Shown piece after piece: positions 1 to 7,955 of a stretch of DNA of 64,000 nt (its first letter is position 1; each line of letters begins with the position of its first letter). A program made the translations under genes and the position numbers. The notes under the pieces were generated by a model, which had not been told where the DNA came from, did no database searches, and saw only the letters and a list, made by a program, of their open reading frames with translations. The stretch is taken from positions 1,860,001 through 1,924,000 of the forward strand of contig NC_007908.1 in the NCBI RefSeq assembly GCF_000013605.1, in the 5' to 3' direction. Source of the DNA: Rhodoferax ferrireducens T118 (GTDB taxonomy: Bacteria > Pseudomonadota > Gammaproteobacteria > Burkholderiales > Burkholderiaceae_C).

Positions 1-330
1 TGTGGGCGCTGACGGCCAATTCATGCCAAAACGCGGCGCGCAAACGCGCCCCAGGCAATTTTGAATCAGGCTCAACAACACAAACATCTCGTTTCATTCC
101 GATCACAGGCAAAGCTGTCTGTGATCTTGGGGTATTCCGTATCAGGGTTCCAAAGCGTCGTCTTGACCGTTTGTCCTGCAGGCCACTGCAAGCATCTGGC
201 TTGCGGTTTGCGTGCATTGGCAATCGGCGGTATCGACCTTCTGGCGGTGCTGTTGAGTGCTGGTGAACTAAACTCCACGTCAGTCATGAATTAACTTCTC
301 GTTAAATCAACCACTTACAGCTCTTCGCTA
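1..330. other. Intergenic region upstream of rluC
   Basis: No convincing gene is visible here. The short frames that cross it lack a recognisable domain. A perfect 6-bp-stem, 4-nt-loop hairpin of G and C sits at 35-50. In many betaproteobacteria rluC is divergent from rne (RNase E), whose mRNA has a long 5' leader, so this stretch could be that leader. I could not see the RNase E N-terminus on the minus strand, so this is inference only. Confidence 0.4.
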
Positions 331-1371
331 GTGAAACACATTATAGGGGGCAATCCAGTCCCACCGGCACCTCAGGCTACAACGATACGCGTCGACGAAG
401 ACGCGGCTGGGCAGCGCCTGGATAATTTCCTGATGCGTCACCTCAAGGGTGTACCGAAAACCCATGTCTACCGCATCATTCGCAGTGGTGAAGTCAGGGT
501 GAACAAAGGTCGGGCCTCTGCCGATGCACGGTTGGCGGCGGGTGATACCGTGCGTTTGCCGCCGCTGCGAATTTCCGAGCGGGTGGCGGAAAAGGCCGAG
601 GCCATGACACAAGCCATGGCCCATGGAGCGCCGGCGCGCGACTTTCCCATTTTGTTTGAAGATGAGCAACTGCTGGTGATTGACAAACCGGCCGGCGTGG
701 CCGTGCACGGTGGTTCGGGCGTGAGTTTTGGCGTGATCGAACAATTGCGCATGGCCAGGCCCGAGGCCAAATTTCTGGAACTGGTGCACCGCCTGGACCG
801 GGACACCAGCGGCATTTTGTTGATTGCGAAAAAGCGCAGCGCGTTGACCCGGCTGCAAAGCCAGTTTCGCGAGCGCGAAACCGGCAAGACCTATCTGGCC
901 TTGGTGGCAGGGCACTGGCCAGCCAACCGAAAAGTGCTGGACAAGCCGCTCTATAAATACCTGCTGCCAGGCAAGGACGGCAGTGCGGGCGAGGGCGAAC
1001 GGCGCGTCAAGGTGGTGTCCCGGGATGATCCCAACGGCATGCCGTCGGTGACGCTGGTGAAAGTCAGGGAGACGACGGCGACCAGTTTTACCTTGCTTGA
1101 AGTCACTATCAAGACCGGGCGCACGCATCAGATCCGGGTTCATCTTGCCAGCGAGGGCTATCCGATTGCAGGTGACGATAAATATGGCGACTTTGGGCTG
1201 AATAAGAAATTACTGCAGTCCGGGCCCCGGCCCGGCCTCAAACGCATGTTTTTGCATGCCTGGCGCTTGCAGTTCAACCATCCCGCCAGCGGCGAGCGAA
1301 TGGAACTGCTGGCGCCCCTACCGACTGAACTTGAGGCTTTTTCCGACCATGCCGCACCTTCTTCATCCTGA
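331..1371 (+). CDS. rluC: Ribosomal large subunit pseudouridine synthase C (RluC-type)
   Basis: Isomerises uridines of 23S rRNA to pseudouridine (in E. coli positions 955, 2504 and 2580). The 346-residue protein has an N-terminal S4 RNA-binding domain (about residues 28-90) followed by the RluA-family catalytic domain. The signature HRLDRDTSG is at residues 153-161, with D156 the expected nucleophile. A second family block, KTGRTHQIRVH, follows in the C-terminal half. The start used is GTG at 331, which keeps the whole S4 domain. The 3' end overlaps the next gene (ATG at 1349), suggesting co-translation with the HAD phosphatase, an arrangement common in Burkholderiales. RluC is preferred over RluD because of the neighbouring HAD gene and the divergent upstream context; the sequence alone does not prove the target sites. 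Confidence 0.9.
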   Translation: MKHIIGGNPVPPAPQATTIRVDEDAAGQRLDNFLMRHLKGVPKTHVYRIIRSGEVRVNKGRASADARLAAGDTVRLPPLRISERVAEKAEAMTQAMAHGAPARDFPILFEDEQLLVIDKPAGVAVHGGSGVSFGVIEQLRMARPEAKFLELVHRLDRDTSGILLIAKKRSALTRLQSQFRERETGKTYLALVAGHWPANRKVLDKPLYKYLLPGKDGSAGEGERRVKVVSRDDPNGMPSVTLVKVRETTATSFTLLEVTIKTGRTHQIRVHLASEGYPIAGDDKYGDFGLNKKLLQSGPRPGLKRMFLHAWRLQFNHPASGERMELLAPLPTELEAFSDHAAPSSS

Positions 1372-2035
1372 GATTGCCAGAGTCCGCCAGTTCGACTTGA
1401 TCGCCTTCGACTGGGACGGTACCTTGTTTGATTCCACCGCCATCATCACGCGTTGCATTCAAAACGCCGTGCGCGACGTGGGCGGCGCGGTGCCGAGCGA
1501 CAAGGATGCCGCCTACGTGATCGGCATGGGCTTGATGGAGGCCTTGGCGCACGCGGCGCCGGACGTGCCAGTGGATAAATACCCCCAGCTGGGGGCGCGC
1601 TACCGCCACCATTACCTGTCCCATCAAAGCGACATCAGCCTGTTTGAGGGCGTGTTGTCGCTGCTGGCCGATTTGAAGGCGCGCCAGCACTGGTTGACCG
1701 TGGCCACCGGCAAGAGTCGGCGCGGCCTGAACGACGCTTTGCAGGCGGTGGAACTCAAAGGCTTGTTCGACGCGTCGCGGACGGCAGATGAAACGGCGGG
1801 CAAGCCCGACCCCCGCATGTTGCACGAGTTGATGCGGGAGTTTGATGTGGCACCTGAGCGCACGCTGATGATTGGTGACACCACGCATGATCTGCAGATG
1901 GCACTTAACGCGGGTTGCGCCAGCGTGGCAGTGAGTTACGGCGCCCATGAGCCTGAGGCGTTTGTCGCCCTGCAGCCCCGCTTCATTGCCCATTCGGTGG
2001 GCAGTTTGCACCGCTGGTTGCTGGACAATGCCTGA
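1349..2035 (+). CDS. HAD-superfamily hydrolase, phosphoglycolate phosphatase-like
   Basis: Predicted cytosolic Mg-dependent phosphatase of HAD subfamily IA; the physiological substrate is unknown. Counting from ATG 1349, motif I DWDGT (residues 21-25) carries the nucleophile D21 and the acid/base D23. A Thr-Gly-Lys stretch (ATGKS) serves as motif II, and GDTTHD near the C-terminus supplies the motif IV aspartates. The frame is open further upstream, but only inside rluC; ATG 1349 gives 228 residues, normal for Gph-like proteins. The start lies inside the last codons of rluC (23-nt overlap), so expression is probably coupled. The gene can also be read as gph, but substrate assignment from sequence is unsafe, so no symbol is given. 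Confidence 0.85.
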   Translation: MPHLLHPEIARVRQFDLIAFDWDGTLFDSTAIITRCIQNAVRDVGGAVPSDKDAAYVIGMGLMEALAHAAPDVPVDKYPQLGARYRHHYLSHQSDISLFEGVLSLLADLKARQHWLTVATGKSRRGLNDALQAVELKGLFDASRTADETAGKPDPRMLHELMREFDVAPERTLMIGDTTHDLQMALNAGCASVAVSYGAHEPEAFVALQPRFIAHSVGSLHRWLLDNA

Positions 2036-2053
2036 TATGTTTGAGTCCCCCGC

Positions 2054-2419
2054 ATGGAGCAATTGATTCCCCTGTGCCCTTCAGCTGATTTACTTAACAG
2101 TGGCGAAGGCGTGCCGTTTGAAGTGATTTATTGCGGCCGCAGCGGCCGCGGCTTTGCGATCCGTTACCAAGGTCAGGTCTATGCCTACTTGAATCAATGT
2201 TCGCATGTGCCGATGGAGATGGATTACCAGCCCAACCATTTTTTTGACAGTACGGGCCACTGGCTGATGTGTTCCACGCATGGTGCCATTTACGCCCCCC
2301 AGACCGGCCACTGTCGTATGGGTCCGTGCCGGGGCGGCCTGATCAAAATTGGAACGTCCGAGCTTGACGGCGTCGTGCACTGGCATACTGCCCCTAATCT
2401 CAAACCCCTAGAGTTTTAA
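2054..2419 (+). CDS. Rieske [2Fe-2S] ferredoxin-like protein
   Basis: A 121-residue single-domain Rieske protein. The two cluster-binding pairs are C49-x-H51 and C73-x2-H76, with the expected intervening loop. No signal peptide or membrane segment is seen, so it should be a soluble cytoplasmic protein like the ferredoxin subunits of dioxygenases or NirD, but no oxygenase gene is adjacent. It sits 18 nt after the HAD gene and its TAA abuts the ATG of the sppA-like gene, so it belongs to an rluC-HAD-Rieske-sppA transcription unit often seen in Burkholderiales. Its electron-transfer partner is not known from context. Confidence 0.85.
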   Translation: MEQLIPLCPSADLLNSGEGVPFEVIYCGRSGRGFAIRYQGQVYAYLNQCSHVPMEMDYQPNHFFDSTGHWLMCSTHGAIYAPQTGHCRMGPCRGGLIKIGTSELDGVVHWHTAPNLKPLEF

Positions 2420-3490
2420 ATGACTGAACCCAACAACCCTGACAAAACTGCCGAAGTGTCAGTTTCGACCACGCCTGAGAATTTAGAGCCAAATCAGGCT
2501 GCAGCCCCCGTCCATGGTGAGAAGTATGCTACCAAAATAGGTGGAGAAGATGCGGCGTCTGGCAGCCCGGGTTGGGAGCGCGCGACGCTGGAAAAGCTGG
2601 CATTTGCGTCACTGACCGAGCAGCGTTTGGCGCGCCGCTGGCGCACTTTTATAAGGCTGGCCTGGTTGGCATTTTTTATTATTGTGGCGTGGCTGGTCAT
2701 CAGTCAAAATGGGGCGTCCCGTGCCGCCTTGAAGCCGCACACGGCCGTCGTTGAGATCAAAGGCGAAATTGCGTCTGGCGCTGACGCCAGCGCGGACGCG
2801 ATTGTTGCTTCTTTGCGGGATGCCTTTGAAGACGCCGGAGCCCAGGCGGTGGTGCTGTTGATCAATTCGCCGGGTGGCAGCCCGGTACAAGCGGGCATCA
2901 TCAACGATGAACTGCATCGCCTCAAAGCCAAGCACAATAAGCCGGTCTACGCCGTGGTTGAAGAAACATGTGCGTCGGCGGCTTATTACATCGCCGTTGC
3001 GGCTGACAAGATTTACGTCGACAAGGCCAGTATCGTCGGCAGCATTGGCGTGTTGATGGATGGTTTCGGCTTTACGGGTTTGATGGAAAAACTGGGTGTC
3101 GAGAGGCGTCTCATGACGGCGGGCGAAAACAAGGGTTTTTTAGACCCGTTCAGTCCGCAAACCGAGAAGCAGCGCGTTTTTGCCCAAGCCATGCTGAACC
3201 AGATTCACCAACAGTTCATCGACGTTGTCAAGGCTGGGCGCGGCACCCGGCTCAAGGAAACCCCTGAGACCTTTAGTGGCCTGTTCTGGAGCGGCCAGCA
3301 GGCGATTGAACTCGGACTGGCGGACCAGTTCGGCAACCTTGACTTTGTCGCGCGTGAAGTGGTCAAAGCCGAAGACATCATTGATTACACCCGACGTGAA
3401 AATGTCGCAGAGCGTCTGGTCAAACGGTTTGGCGCCTCTATTGGCCAGGGCGCGGTGCGGGCGATTCAGTCGACGCCGACGCTGCGCTGA
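2420..3490 (+). CDS. sppA: Signal peptide peptidase SppA-like serine protease (family S49)
   Basis: Membrane-bound S49 protease expected to degrade cleaved signal peptides or membrane proteins. At 356 residues it is the short single-domain form. A hydrophobic segment at about residues 77-95 anchors it; the first 76 residues are polar and probably cytoplasmic. The nucleophile motif reads CASAAYY, with S186 the likely catalytic Ser, and the KASIVGSIGV stretch (from about residue 202) contains the Lys of the Ser/Lys dyad. The gene starts one base after the Rieske stop. Residues 23-41 are encoded by a diverged copy of the dispersed repeat described at 2486-2542, so part of the N-terminal tail appears to be repeat-derived. 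Its end is convergent with the rsmI-like gene. Confidence 0.88.
   Translation: MTEPNNPDKTAEVSVSTTPENLEPNQAAAPVHGEKYATKIGGEDAASGSPGWERATLEKLAFASLTEQRLARRWRTFIRLAWLAFFIIVAWLVISQNGASRAALKPHTAVVEIKGEIASGADASADAIVASLRDAFEDAGAQAVVLLINSPGGSPVQAGIINDELHRLKAKHNKPVYAVVEETCASAAYYIAVAADKIYVDKASIVGSIGVLMDGFGFTGLMEKLGVERRLMTAGENKGFLDPFSPQTEKQRVFAQAMLNQIHQQFIDVVKAGRGTRLKETPETFSGLFWSGQQAIELGLADQFGNLDFVAREVVKAEDIIDYTRRENVAERLVKRFGASIGQGAVRAIQSTPTLR
2486..2542 (+). repeat. Dispersed repeat family 1, in-frame copy inside sppA
   Basis: A copy of the CTAGCCCCCG-core element (core here GGCTGCAGCCCCCG) lies inside the sppA reading frame without breaking it. By hand its reverse complement matches the 7878-7933 copy at 36 of 54 ungapped positions. 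It falls in the non-conserved N-terminal tail. Divergence is greater than among the intergenic copies, so identity as a family member is probable rather than certain. Confidence 0.6.
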
Positions 3491-3503
3491 ATCTGCGCAG
3501 CGT
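3479..3503. terminator. Hairpin between convergent sppA and rsmI-like genes
   Basis: A 9-bp perfect stem with a 7-nt loop (arms 3479-3487 and 3495-3503) overlaps the sppA stop codon and ends just before the stop of the opposing gene. There is no T-run on either strand, so it may be a weak bidirectional terminator or simply an mRNA 3'-end hairpin. Confidence 0.4.
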
Positions 3504-3505
3504 TG

Positions 3506-4294
3506 TCAACGACCCAGCGCGAACACCGCTGGCGTCGAATTGTCCAGCGGCGAGGATTTTTGCCGCCAGTTTTTGATGGTTTCGCTGCGACACACGCCCC
3601 GGCTCAAGGTGAGGCCACTGCACACTGCCAGCCGCGTGTTGTGCTGCAGTGTCTGCAGCAGCGTCTGCAGCATGGCCGCGTTGCGGTAGGGTGTTTCAAT
3701 AAACAACTGGGTCTGCCCGGTTTTTAATGCCAGTGATTCCAACTCGCGCACGCGCTGGGCACGCTCCGCAGCGTCTTGCGGCAGGTAGCCCACAAAGGCA
3801 AAATTCTGGCCGTTGAGCCCGCTGGCGGCCAGTGCCAGCAACAATGAAACCGGGCCGGTGAGCGGCACAACTTCGATCCCCAGATCATGGGCGGCGCGCA
3901 CCACCGAGGAGCCCGGGTCCGCCACGGCCGGCATGCCGGCTTCGCTGACCAGCCCCACGTCATGGCCTTGGCCTGCAGCGTCGAGCAGATGACGCGCGTC
4001 AAAGTTGCCGGTGTGATCGCCTTTCTTATGCACTTCGCGAGGCAGTTCTTGAATGTGCAGGGCCTGCAGCGGGACGCTCAGTGGTGTGATTTCATTCACT
4101 CGTTTCAAGTAGGCGCGAGCTGATTTGGCGTTTTCACAGACCCAATACTGGAGCCGTGCGGCCACCGCCAGGGTGCCCTGGGGCATGGTATTTTCCAGGT
4201 TGACTTCGCTGGCGCAGCCGAAGTCCAGCGGCGCAGGTACCAGGTAGAGTTTGCCGCTGCTAACTTGCGTGGGCTTGGTCGGTGTTGTTGTCAT
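3506..4294 (-). CDS. RsmI-like SAM-dependent methyltransferase (tetrapyrrole methylase fold)
   Basis: Predicted cytosolic S-adenosylmethionine-dependent methyltransferase related to RsmI, the 16S rRNA C1402 2'-O-methyltransferase. The 262-residue protein shows the family landmarks SEAGMPAVADPG (mid-protein) and PLTGPVSLLLALAASG, followed by FVGYLP and FIETPYRN. The N-terminal GKLYLVPAPLDFG differs from the GxLYxVxTPIGN of true RsmI, so this is more likely the RsmI paralogue commonly found beside maf in Burkholderiales; its substrate is not established. Its ATG overlaps the maf stop by 4 nt (ATGA), so the two are translationally coupled. Confidence 0.8.
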   Translation of the reverse strand: MTTTPTKPTQVSSGKLYLVPAPLDFGCASEVNLENTMPQGTLAVAARLQYWVCENAKSARAYLKRVNEITPLSVPLQALHIQELPREVHKKGDHTGNFDARHLLDAAGQGHDVGLVSEAGMPAVADPGSSVVRAAHDLGIEVVPLTGPVSLLLALAASGLNGQNFAFVGYLPQDAAERAQRVRELESLALKTGQTQLFIETPYRNAAMLQTLLQTLQHNTRLAVCSGLTLSRGVCRSETIKNWRQKSSPLDNSTPAVFALGR

Positions 4295-4890
4295 GCGCCC
4301 AGCACCTTGATGCCTGCGGCTTGAATCATCCGGCAGGTGCGGATCATCGGCAGTCCCACCAGGGCCGTCGGGTCGTCGTTGTCAATACTATCGAGCAAAG
4401 CGATGCCAAGACCTTCGCTCTTGGCGCTGCCCGCGCAGTCATAGGGCGTCTCCGCGCGCAGGTAAGCTTCGATTTCGGCATCCGAGAGCTGGCGAAAGTT
4501 GACTTTGACCTGGGCCAGATCCATCTGCGCAAAACCGGTCTCAACGCAGACCACTGCCACTGCAGTCTGGAAAATCACGGACTTGCCACGCATTTGCTGC
4601 AACTGGGCAACCGCGCGCGCATGGTTGCCGGGCTTGCCAAGGGCCTGGCCGTCCAGCTCGGCCACCTGATCCGAGCCAACCACGACGCAGGACGGAAATT
4701 GCGCGGCCACGGCACGGGCCTTGGCCATGGCCAGGCGACAGGCCAGCTGTTGCGGTGTTTCGCCAGCCCGTGCTGATTCATCGACATCGGGCGCGGCGAC
4801 TTCGAATGGAATGCGCAGCCGCGCCAGCAGTTCGCGGCGGTAGGGCGATGTGGAGCCCAGGATGAGTTTGCGTTGGATAGGTTCAGACAT
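4291..4890 (-). CDS. Maf-family nucleotide pyrophosphatase (YceF type)
   Basis: Maf proteins hydrolyse non-canonical or modified nucleoside triphosphates; the YceF subgroup prefers 7-methyl-GTP. The 199-residue length is typical. Visible landmarks are the N-terminal LILGSTSPYRRELL substrate-binding loop, VVGSDQVAELDG with the catalytic acidic residue, LGKPGN, and a C-terminal GLPMIRTCRM. The start ATG at 4890 is 25 bp from the divergent yceD start, so both promoters must share that very short interval or lie inside the neighbouring genes. It is followed by the methyltransferase with a 4-nt overlap. Confidence 0.87.
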   Translation of the reverse strand: MSEPIQRKLILGSTSPYRRELLARLRIPFEVAAPDVDESARAGETPQQLACRLAMAKARAVAAQFPSCVVVGSDQVAELDGQALGKPGNHARAVAQLQQMRGKSVIFQTAVAVVCVETGFAQMDLAQVKVNFRQLSDAEIEAYLRAETPYDCAGSAKSEGLGIALLDSIDNDDPTALVGLPMIRTCRMIQAAGIKVLGA

Positions 4891-4915
4891 GCCGTGATTC
4901 TCTTACACTGCGGGC

Positions 4916-5464
4916 ATGAAACAAGAGTCAGCCCCTACCCATTTGGATGTCAAGGTGTTTGCGCAAGCCGCGAGTGCGATCACCGGACATGATTTGCTAT
5001 CAAAATACGAGCGATTGACTAAGGAAACCCAGGGGCAGGGTGTTGATCGGCTAATTAACTGGGCTGCGCGCGGCGAGTTGCGCCGCGACGAAGCGGGCGC
5101 CGAGCAGATCTGGCTGCATTTGACGGTTGATGCCAGTCTGCCCCTGATTTGCCAGCGTTGTCTGGGGCCGGTGGATATTGCTGTATGTGTTAGCCGGTCT
5201 TTCCGCTTTGTTGGAAGTGAAGAAGCGGCTGAAGCACAGGACGAGGAGGCCGACGAAGATGTGCTGGTTTTGAGCCGTGACTTCAACCTGGCTGATCTGA
5301 TCGAAGACGAGGTGTTGATGGCGTTGCCGGTGATTCCCCGTCATGAAACATGTCCGGTGGCGCTTAAGCTGACGGCTGTAGATCCGGGTTTTGAGTCAGA
5401 GTCCACCGAAAAGGTCAATCCTTTCTCGGTGTTGGCCAAGCTCCGCAGCGGCAAAGGCAGTTGA
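4916..5464 (+). CDS. yceD: YceD/DUF177 family protein (23S rRNA accumulation protein)
   Basis: A 182-residue DUF177 protein. E. coli YceD is linked to normal 23S rRNA levels, and the gene almost always precedes rpmF. The CxxC pair in LICQRCLGPV is the family hallmark, followed by a strongly acidic stretch and the conserved DLIEDEVLMALPVIPRHETC. The start ATG is 25 bp from divergent maf. The gene ends 108 nt before rpmF, with a candidate promoter -10 box in the gap. Confidence 0.88.
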   Translation: MKQESAPTHLDVKVFAQAASAITGHDLLSKYERLTKETQGQGVDRLINWAARGELRRDEAGAEQIWLHLTVDASLPLICQRCLGPVDIAVCVSRSFRFVGSEEAAEAQDEEADEDVLVLSRDFNLADLIEDEVLMALPVIPRHETCPVALKLTAVDPGFESESTEKVNPFSVLAKLRSGKGS

Positions 5465-5479
5465 AACGGTAAGGTAGGC

Positions 5480-5485
5480 TATAAT
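5480..5485 (+). promoter_or_regulatory. Candidate -10 box upstream of rpmF
   Basis: A consensus TATAAT lies 88 nt before the rpmF start, just after yceD ends. No good -35 hexamer sits at 16-18 nt (TTGAAA is present but only 13 nt away), so the promoter call rests on the -10 element alone. Confidence 0.4.
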
Positions 5486-5572
5486 TTGAGGCTTCGCGCG
5501 GATCAAACAAACGCGTGTTCCACTAACCCAAGTTGTTGCAGCGTTCGCAACACACCTGCCAAGGAGCCGATC

Positions 5573-5755
5573 ATGGCCGTTCAACAAAACAAAAAGTCAC
5601 CCTCCAAGCGCGGCATGCACCGTGCGCACAATGCCTTGGTCGTGCCGGGTATTGCCGTTGAGTCCACCACGGGCGAAACCCATCTGCGTCACCACATCAG
5701 CCCCAATGGCTTTTATCGTGGTCGCCAGGTTCTCAAGACCAAGTCAGAAGCCTGA
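5573..5755 (+). CDS. rpmF: 50S ribosomal protein L32
   Basis: A 60-residue basic protein of the large ribosomal subunit. It begins [21 protein letters not shown], close to the canonical [22 protein letters not shown] opening, and retains [14 protein letters not shown] at the C-terminus. ATG 5573 is chosen over upstream starts because it gives the standard L32 length and has AAGGAG 7-8 nt upstream. It sits in the classic yceD-rpmF-plsX order and is followed by a strong terminator-like hairpin. Confidence 0.97.
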   Translation: MAVQQNKKSPSKRGMHRAHNALVVPGIAVESTTGETHLRHHISPNGFYRGRQVLKTKSEA

Positions 5756-5771
5756 TCGTTTTTTCTTAACC

Positions 5772-5814
5772 AAGGCCCGAGGCTGCTATGTTTGTAGCCT
5801 CGGGCCTTTGTTTT
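5772..5814 (+). terminator. Rho-independent terminator after rpmF
   Basis: A perfect 13-bp stem (5772-5784 with 5796-5808), GC-rich at its middle, with an 11-nt loop, runs straight into a T-rich tract (TTTGTTTT, to 5814). It lies 17 nt after the rpmF stop and 49 nt before plsX. Partial read-through could lower plsX-fab expression relative to the abundant ribosomal protein. Confidence 0.9.
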
Positions 5815-5862
5815 AATGCGCCTGGTAACCGGATTTCATTTGCTTGGGTGGGCTAGCTTGTC

Positions 5863-6912
5863 ATGATCACTATCGCTGTCGACTGTATGGGGGGCGATCA
5901 TGGCCCGCGCGTCACGCTGCCTGCTTGCCGTCATTTTCTGGATCGTCACGCCGACGCGCAGTTGTTGCTGGTCGGGCGGCCTGAGAGTCTGGGCGCATTT
6001 TCCCATCAGCGCGCCAAAACGGTCGCGGCCAGTGAAGTCGTCAGTATGGATGATCCGCTTGAAGTCGCTCTTAGGCGCAAGAAAGATTCTTCCATGCGGG
6101 TTGCTATCCAGCAGGTCAAGGATGGCGCTGCACAGGCGGCGGTGTCGGCCGGCAACACCGCTGCGTTAATGGCCATCTCGCGCTATTTGCTCAAAACCCT
6201 GGATGGCATCGACCGCCCAGCCATCGCTGGCCAGATTCCCAATGCCAAAGGTGAAGCAACGACCGTGCTGGACATGGGGGCCAATGTCGATTGTTCAGCT
6301 GAGCACTTGCTGCAGTTCGCGATGATGGGCTCCGCCCTGGTATCGGTCTTGAACGGCAAGGACAGTCCTAGCGTCGGCCTGCTTAATATTGGCGAAGAAG
6401 CAATTAAAGGTAATGAGGTCATAAAAAAAGCGGGTGAGCTGCTTCGATCTGCCTCCAAAGCGGGGGATTTGAATTTTTATGGCAATGTCGAGGGCAACGA
6501 CATTTTCAAGGGAACTGCTGACATTGTGGTGTGTGATGGTTTCGTTGGCAACGTTGCCTTGAAAGCCAGCGAGGGCTTGGCGACGATGATCGTTGATTTT
6601 TTGAAAATGGAATTCTCTCGCAGTATTTTCACAAAATTTGCGGCAATTGCTGCCTATCCCATCATATCGGCGCTTAAAAAGCGTATGGATCATCGTCGCT
6701 ATAATGGCGGTGCTTTGCTGGGCCTGCGCGGTCTGGTCTTCAAAAGCCACGGCTCCGCCGATGAGTTGGCGTTTGAATATGCTTTGACGCGCGCGTATGA
6801 TGCGGCCCGGAACAACCTGCTAGACCGTGTTCAAGCCCGGATTGCCCACGCGGCCCCCCTATGGGGAGCCAGTGGGAGATCCGTGCCATCCGGCGCGGCC
6901 GTACCCGTCTGA
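5863..6912 (+). CDS. plsX: Phosphate acyltransferase PlsX
   Basis: Converts acyl-ACP and phosphate to acyl-phosphate, the first step of PlsX/PlsY-dependent phospholipid synthesis. The 349-residue length is typical. The N-terminal [14 protein letters not shown] matches the family start, followed by [22 protein letters not shown] and [15 protein letters not shown]. Cytosolic and peripherally membrane-associated in studied homologues. It follows the rpmF terminator and precedes fabH by 3 nt, so plsX and fabH are almost certainly co-transcribed. Confidence 0.96.
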   Translation: MITIAVDCMGGDHGPRVTLPACRHFLDRHADAQLLLVGRPESLGAFSHQRAKTVAASEVVSMDDPLEVALRRKKDSSMRVAIQQVKDGAAQAAVSAGNTAALMAISRYLLKTLDGIDRPAIAGQIPNAKGEATTVLDMGANVDCSAEHLLQFAMMGSALVSVLNGKDSPSVGLLNIGEEAIKGNEVIKKAGELLRSASKAGDLNFYGNVEGNDIFKGTADIVVCDGFVGNVALKASEGLATMIVDFLKMEFSRSIFTKFAAIAAYPIISALKKRMDHRRYNGGALLGLRGLVFKSHGSADELAFEYALTRAYDAARNNLLDRVQARIAHAAPLWGASGRSVPSGAAVPV

Positions 6913-6915
6913 TCA

Positions 6916-7893
6916 ATGAAACTCTATTCACGTATCACTGGAACTGGCAGTTATCTGCCGCCCCGTCGACTGACCAATTCCGATCTGGCGGCAGAACTTG
7001 CCACGCAAGGTGTTGAAACTTCGGACGACTGGATTGTTGAGCGCACCGGCATTCGAGCGCGTCATTTTGCTGCGCCGGAGGTTTGCAGCAGCGATCTGGG
7101 CCTTGAAGCCGCGCGCCGGGCTTTGCAGGCTGCGGGGGCAAAGGCCCAAGATATTGACCTCATCATCGTCGCCACCTCCACGCCCGATATGGTGTTCCCC
7201 TCAACCGCTTGTATATTGCAGGACAAGCTGGGAGCCAATGGTTGCCCGGCGTTCGACGTGCAGGCTGTCTGCAGCGGTTTTATTTACGCTTTGAGCATTG
7301 CCGACGCAATGATCAAGACCGGCGCTGCCAAGAAAGCGCTGGTGATTGGCGCAGAAGTCTTTTCACGTATTCTCGATTTCAAGGACCGGACCACGTGTGT
7401 GCTGTTCGGTGATGGCGCTGGCGCCGTGGTGCTGGAAGCGTCCGACACCCCCGGTATTCTCGCCAGTGACTTGCATGCGGACGGCAAGCATGTTGGCATT
7501 CTGTGTGTACCGGGTCACGTCTCGGGTGGCAATGTGCTGGGCGCCCCGTTGCTGCAGATGGATGGCCCGGCCGTGTTCAAGCTGGCGGTGGGCGTGCTGG
7601 ATGAAGCCGCCCGCGCCGTTCTGGCCAAGGCGGGCAAGACAGCGGCCGATATTGACTGGCTGATTCCTCATCAGGCTAATATTCGCATCATGCAGAGCAG
7701 CGCCAGAAAACTCAAACTGTCGATGGATAAAGTCGTCGTCACGGTTGACCAGCATGGCAATACCTCCGCGGCGTCCATTCCCCTGGCGCTTGATGCGGCG
7801 GTGCGTAGCGGCAAGGTCAAAGCGGGTGAACTGCTGCTGCTGGAAGGGGTGGGCGGCGGATTTACCTGGGGTGCTGTGCTACTGAATTTGTAG
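6916..7893 (+). CDS. fabH: 3-oxoacyl-[acyl-carrier-protein] synthase III
   Basis: Initiates type II fatty-acid synthesis by condensing acetyl-CoA with malonyl-ACP. The 325-residue protein has the Cys-His-Asn triad at C119 ([10 protein letters not shown]), H252 (IPHQANIRI) and N282 (QHGNTSAAS). The start is 3 nt after plsX. The last five codons, including the TAG stop, lie within an intergenic repeat copy (7878-7933), so the element overlaps the gene end; the C-terminal ...[10 protein letters not shown] still looks normal for the family. Confidence 0.96.
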
Positions 7894-7933
7894 CATATCT
7901 TGAAGCAAGAACGGGGGCTATAGCCTCATTTAG
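7878..7933 (-). repeat. Dispersed repeat family 1, copy overlapping the fabH stop
   Basis: Element in reverse orientation: an arm with an internal inverted repeat (TGCTACTGAATTTGTAGCA) followed by the core, which reads GGGGGCTATAGCC on the plus strand. The arm contains the last fabH codons and its TAG stop. The core matches the copies at 28004, 46890, 51123 and 59299. Confidence 0.75.
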
Positions 7934-7955
7934 TCCTAATATTAGCCAAAACAGC

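Noticed and set aside
61..294. Short frames on both strands before rluC
   Set aside because: No domain, no ribosome-binding site, and two opposed frames covering the same bases.
328..1143. A 271-codon minus-strand frame opposite rluC
   Set aside because: Shadow of rluC; no recognisable domain, while rluC matches its family along its length.
4990..5040. A repeat-like stretch inside yceD (GCTATCAAAATA...)
   Set aside because: The corresponding residues LLSKYERL are typical for the yceD family, so the similarity to the repeat is probably chance.
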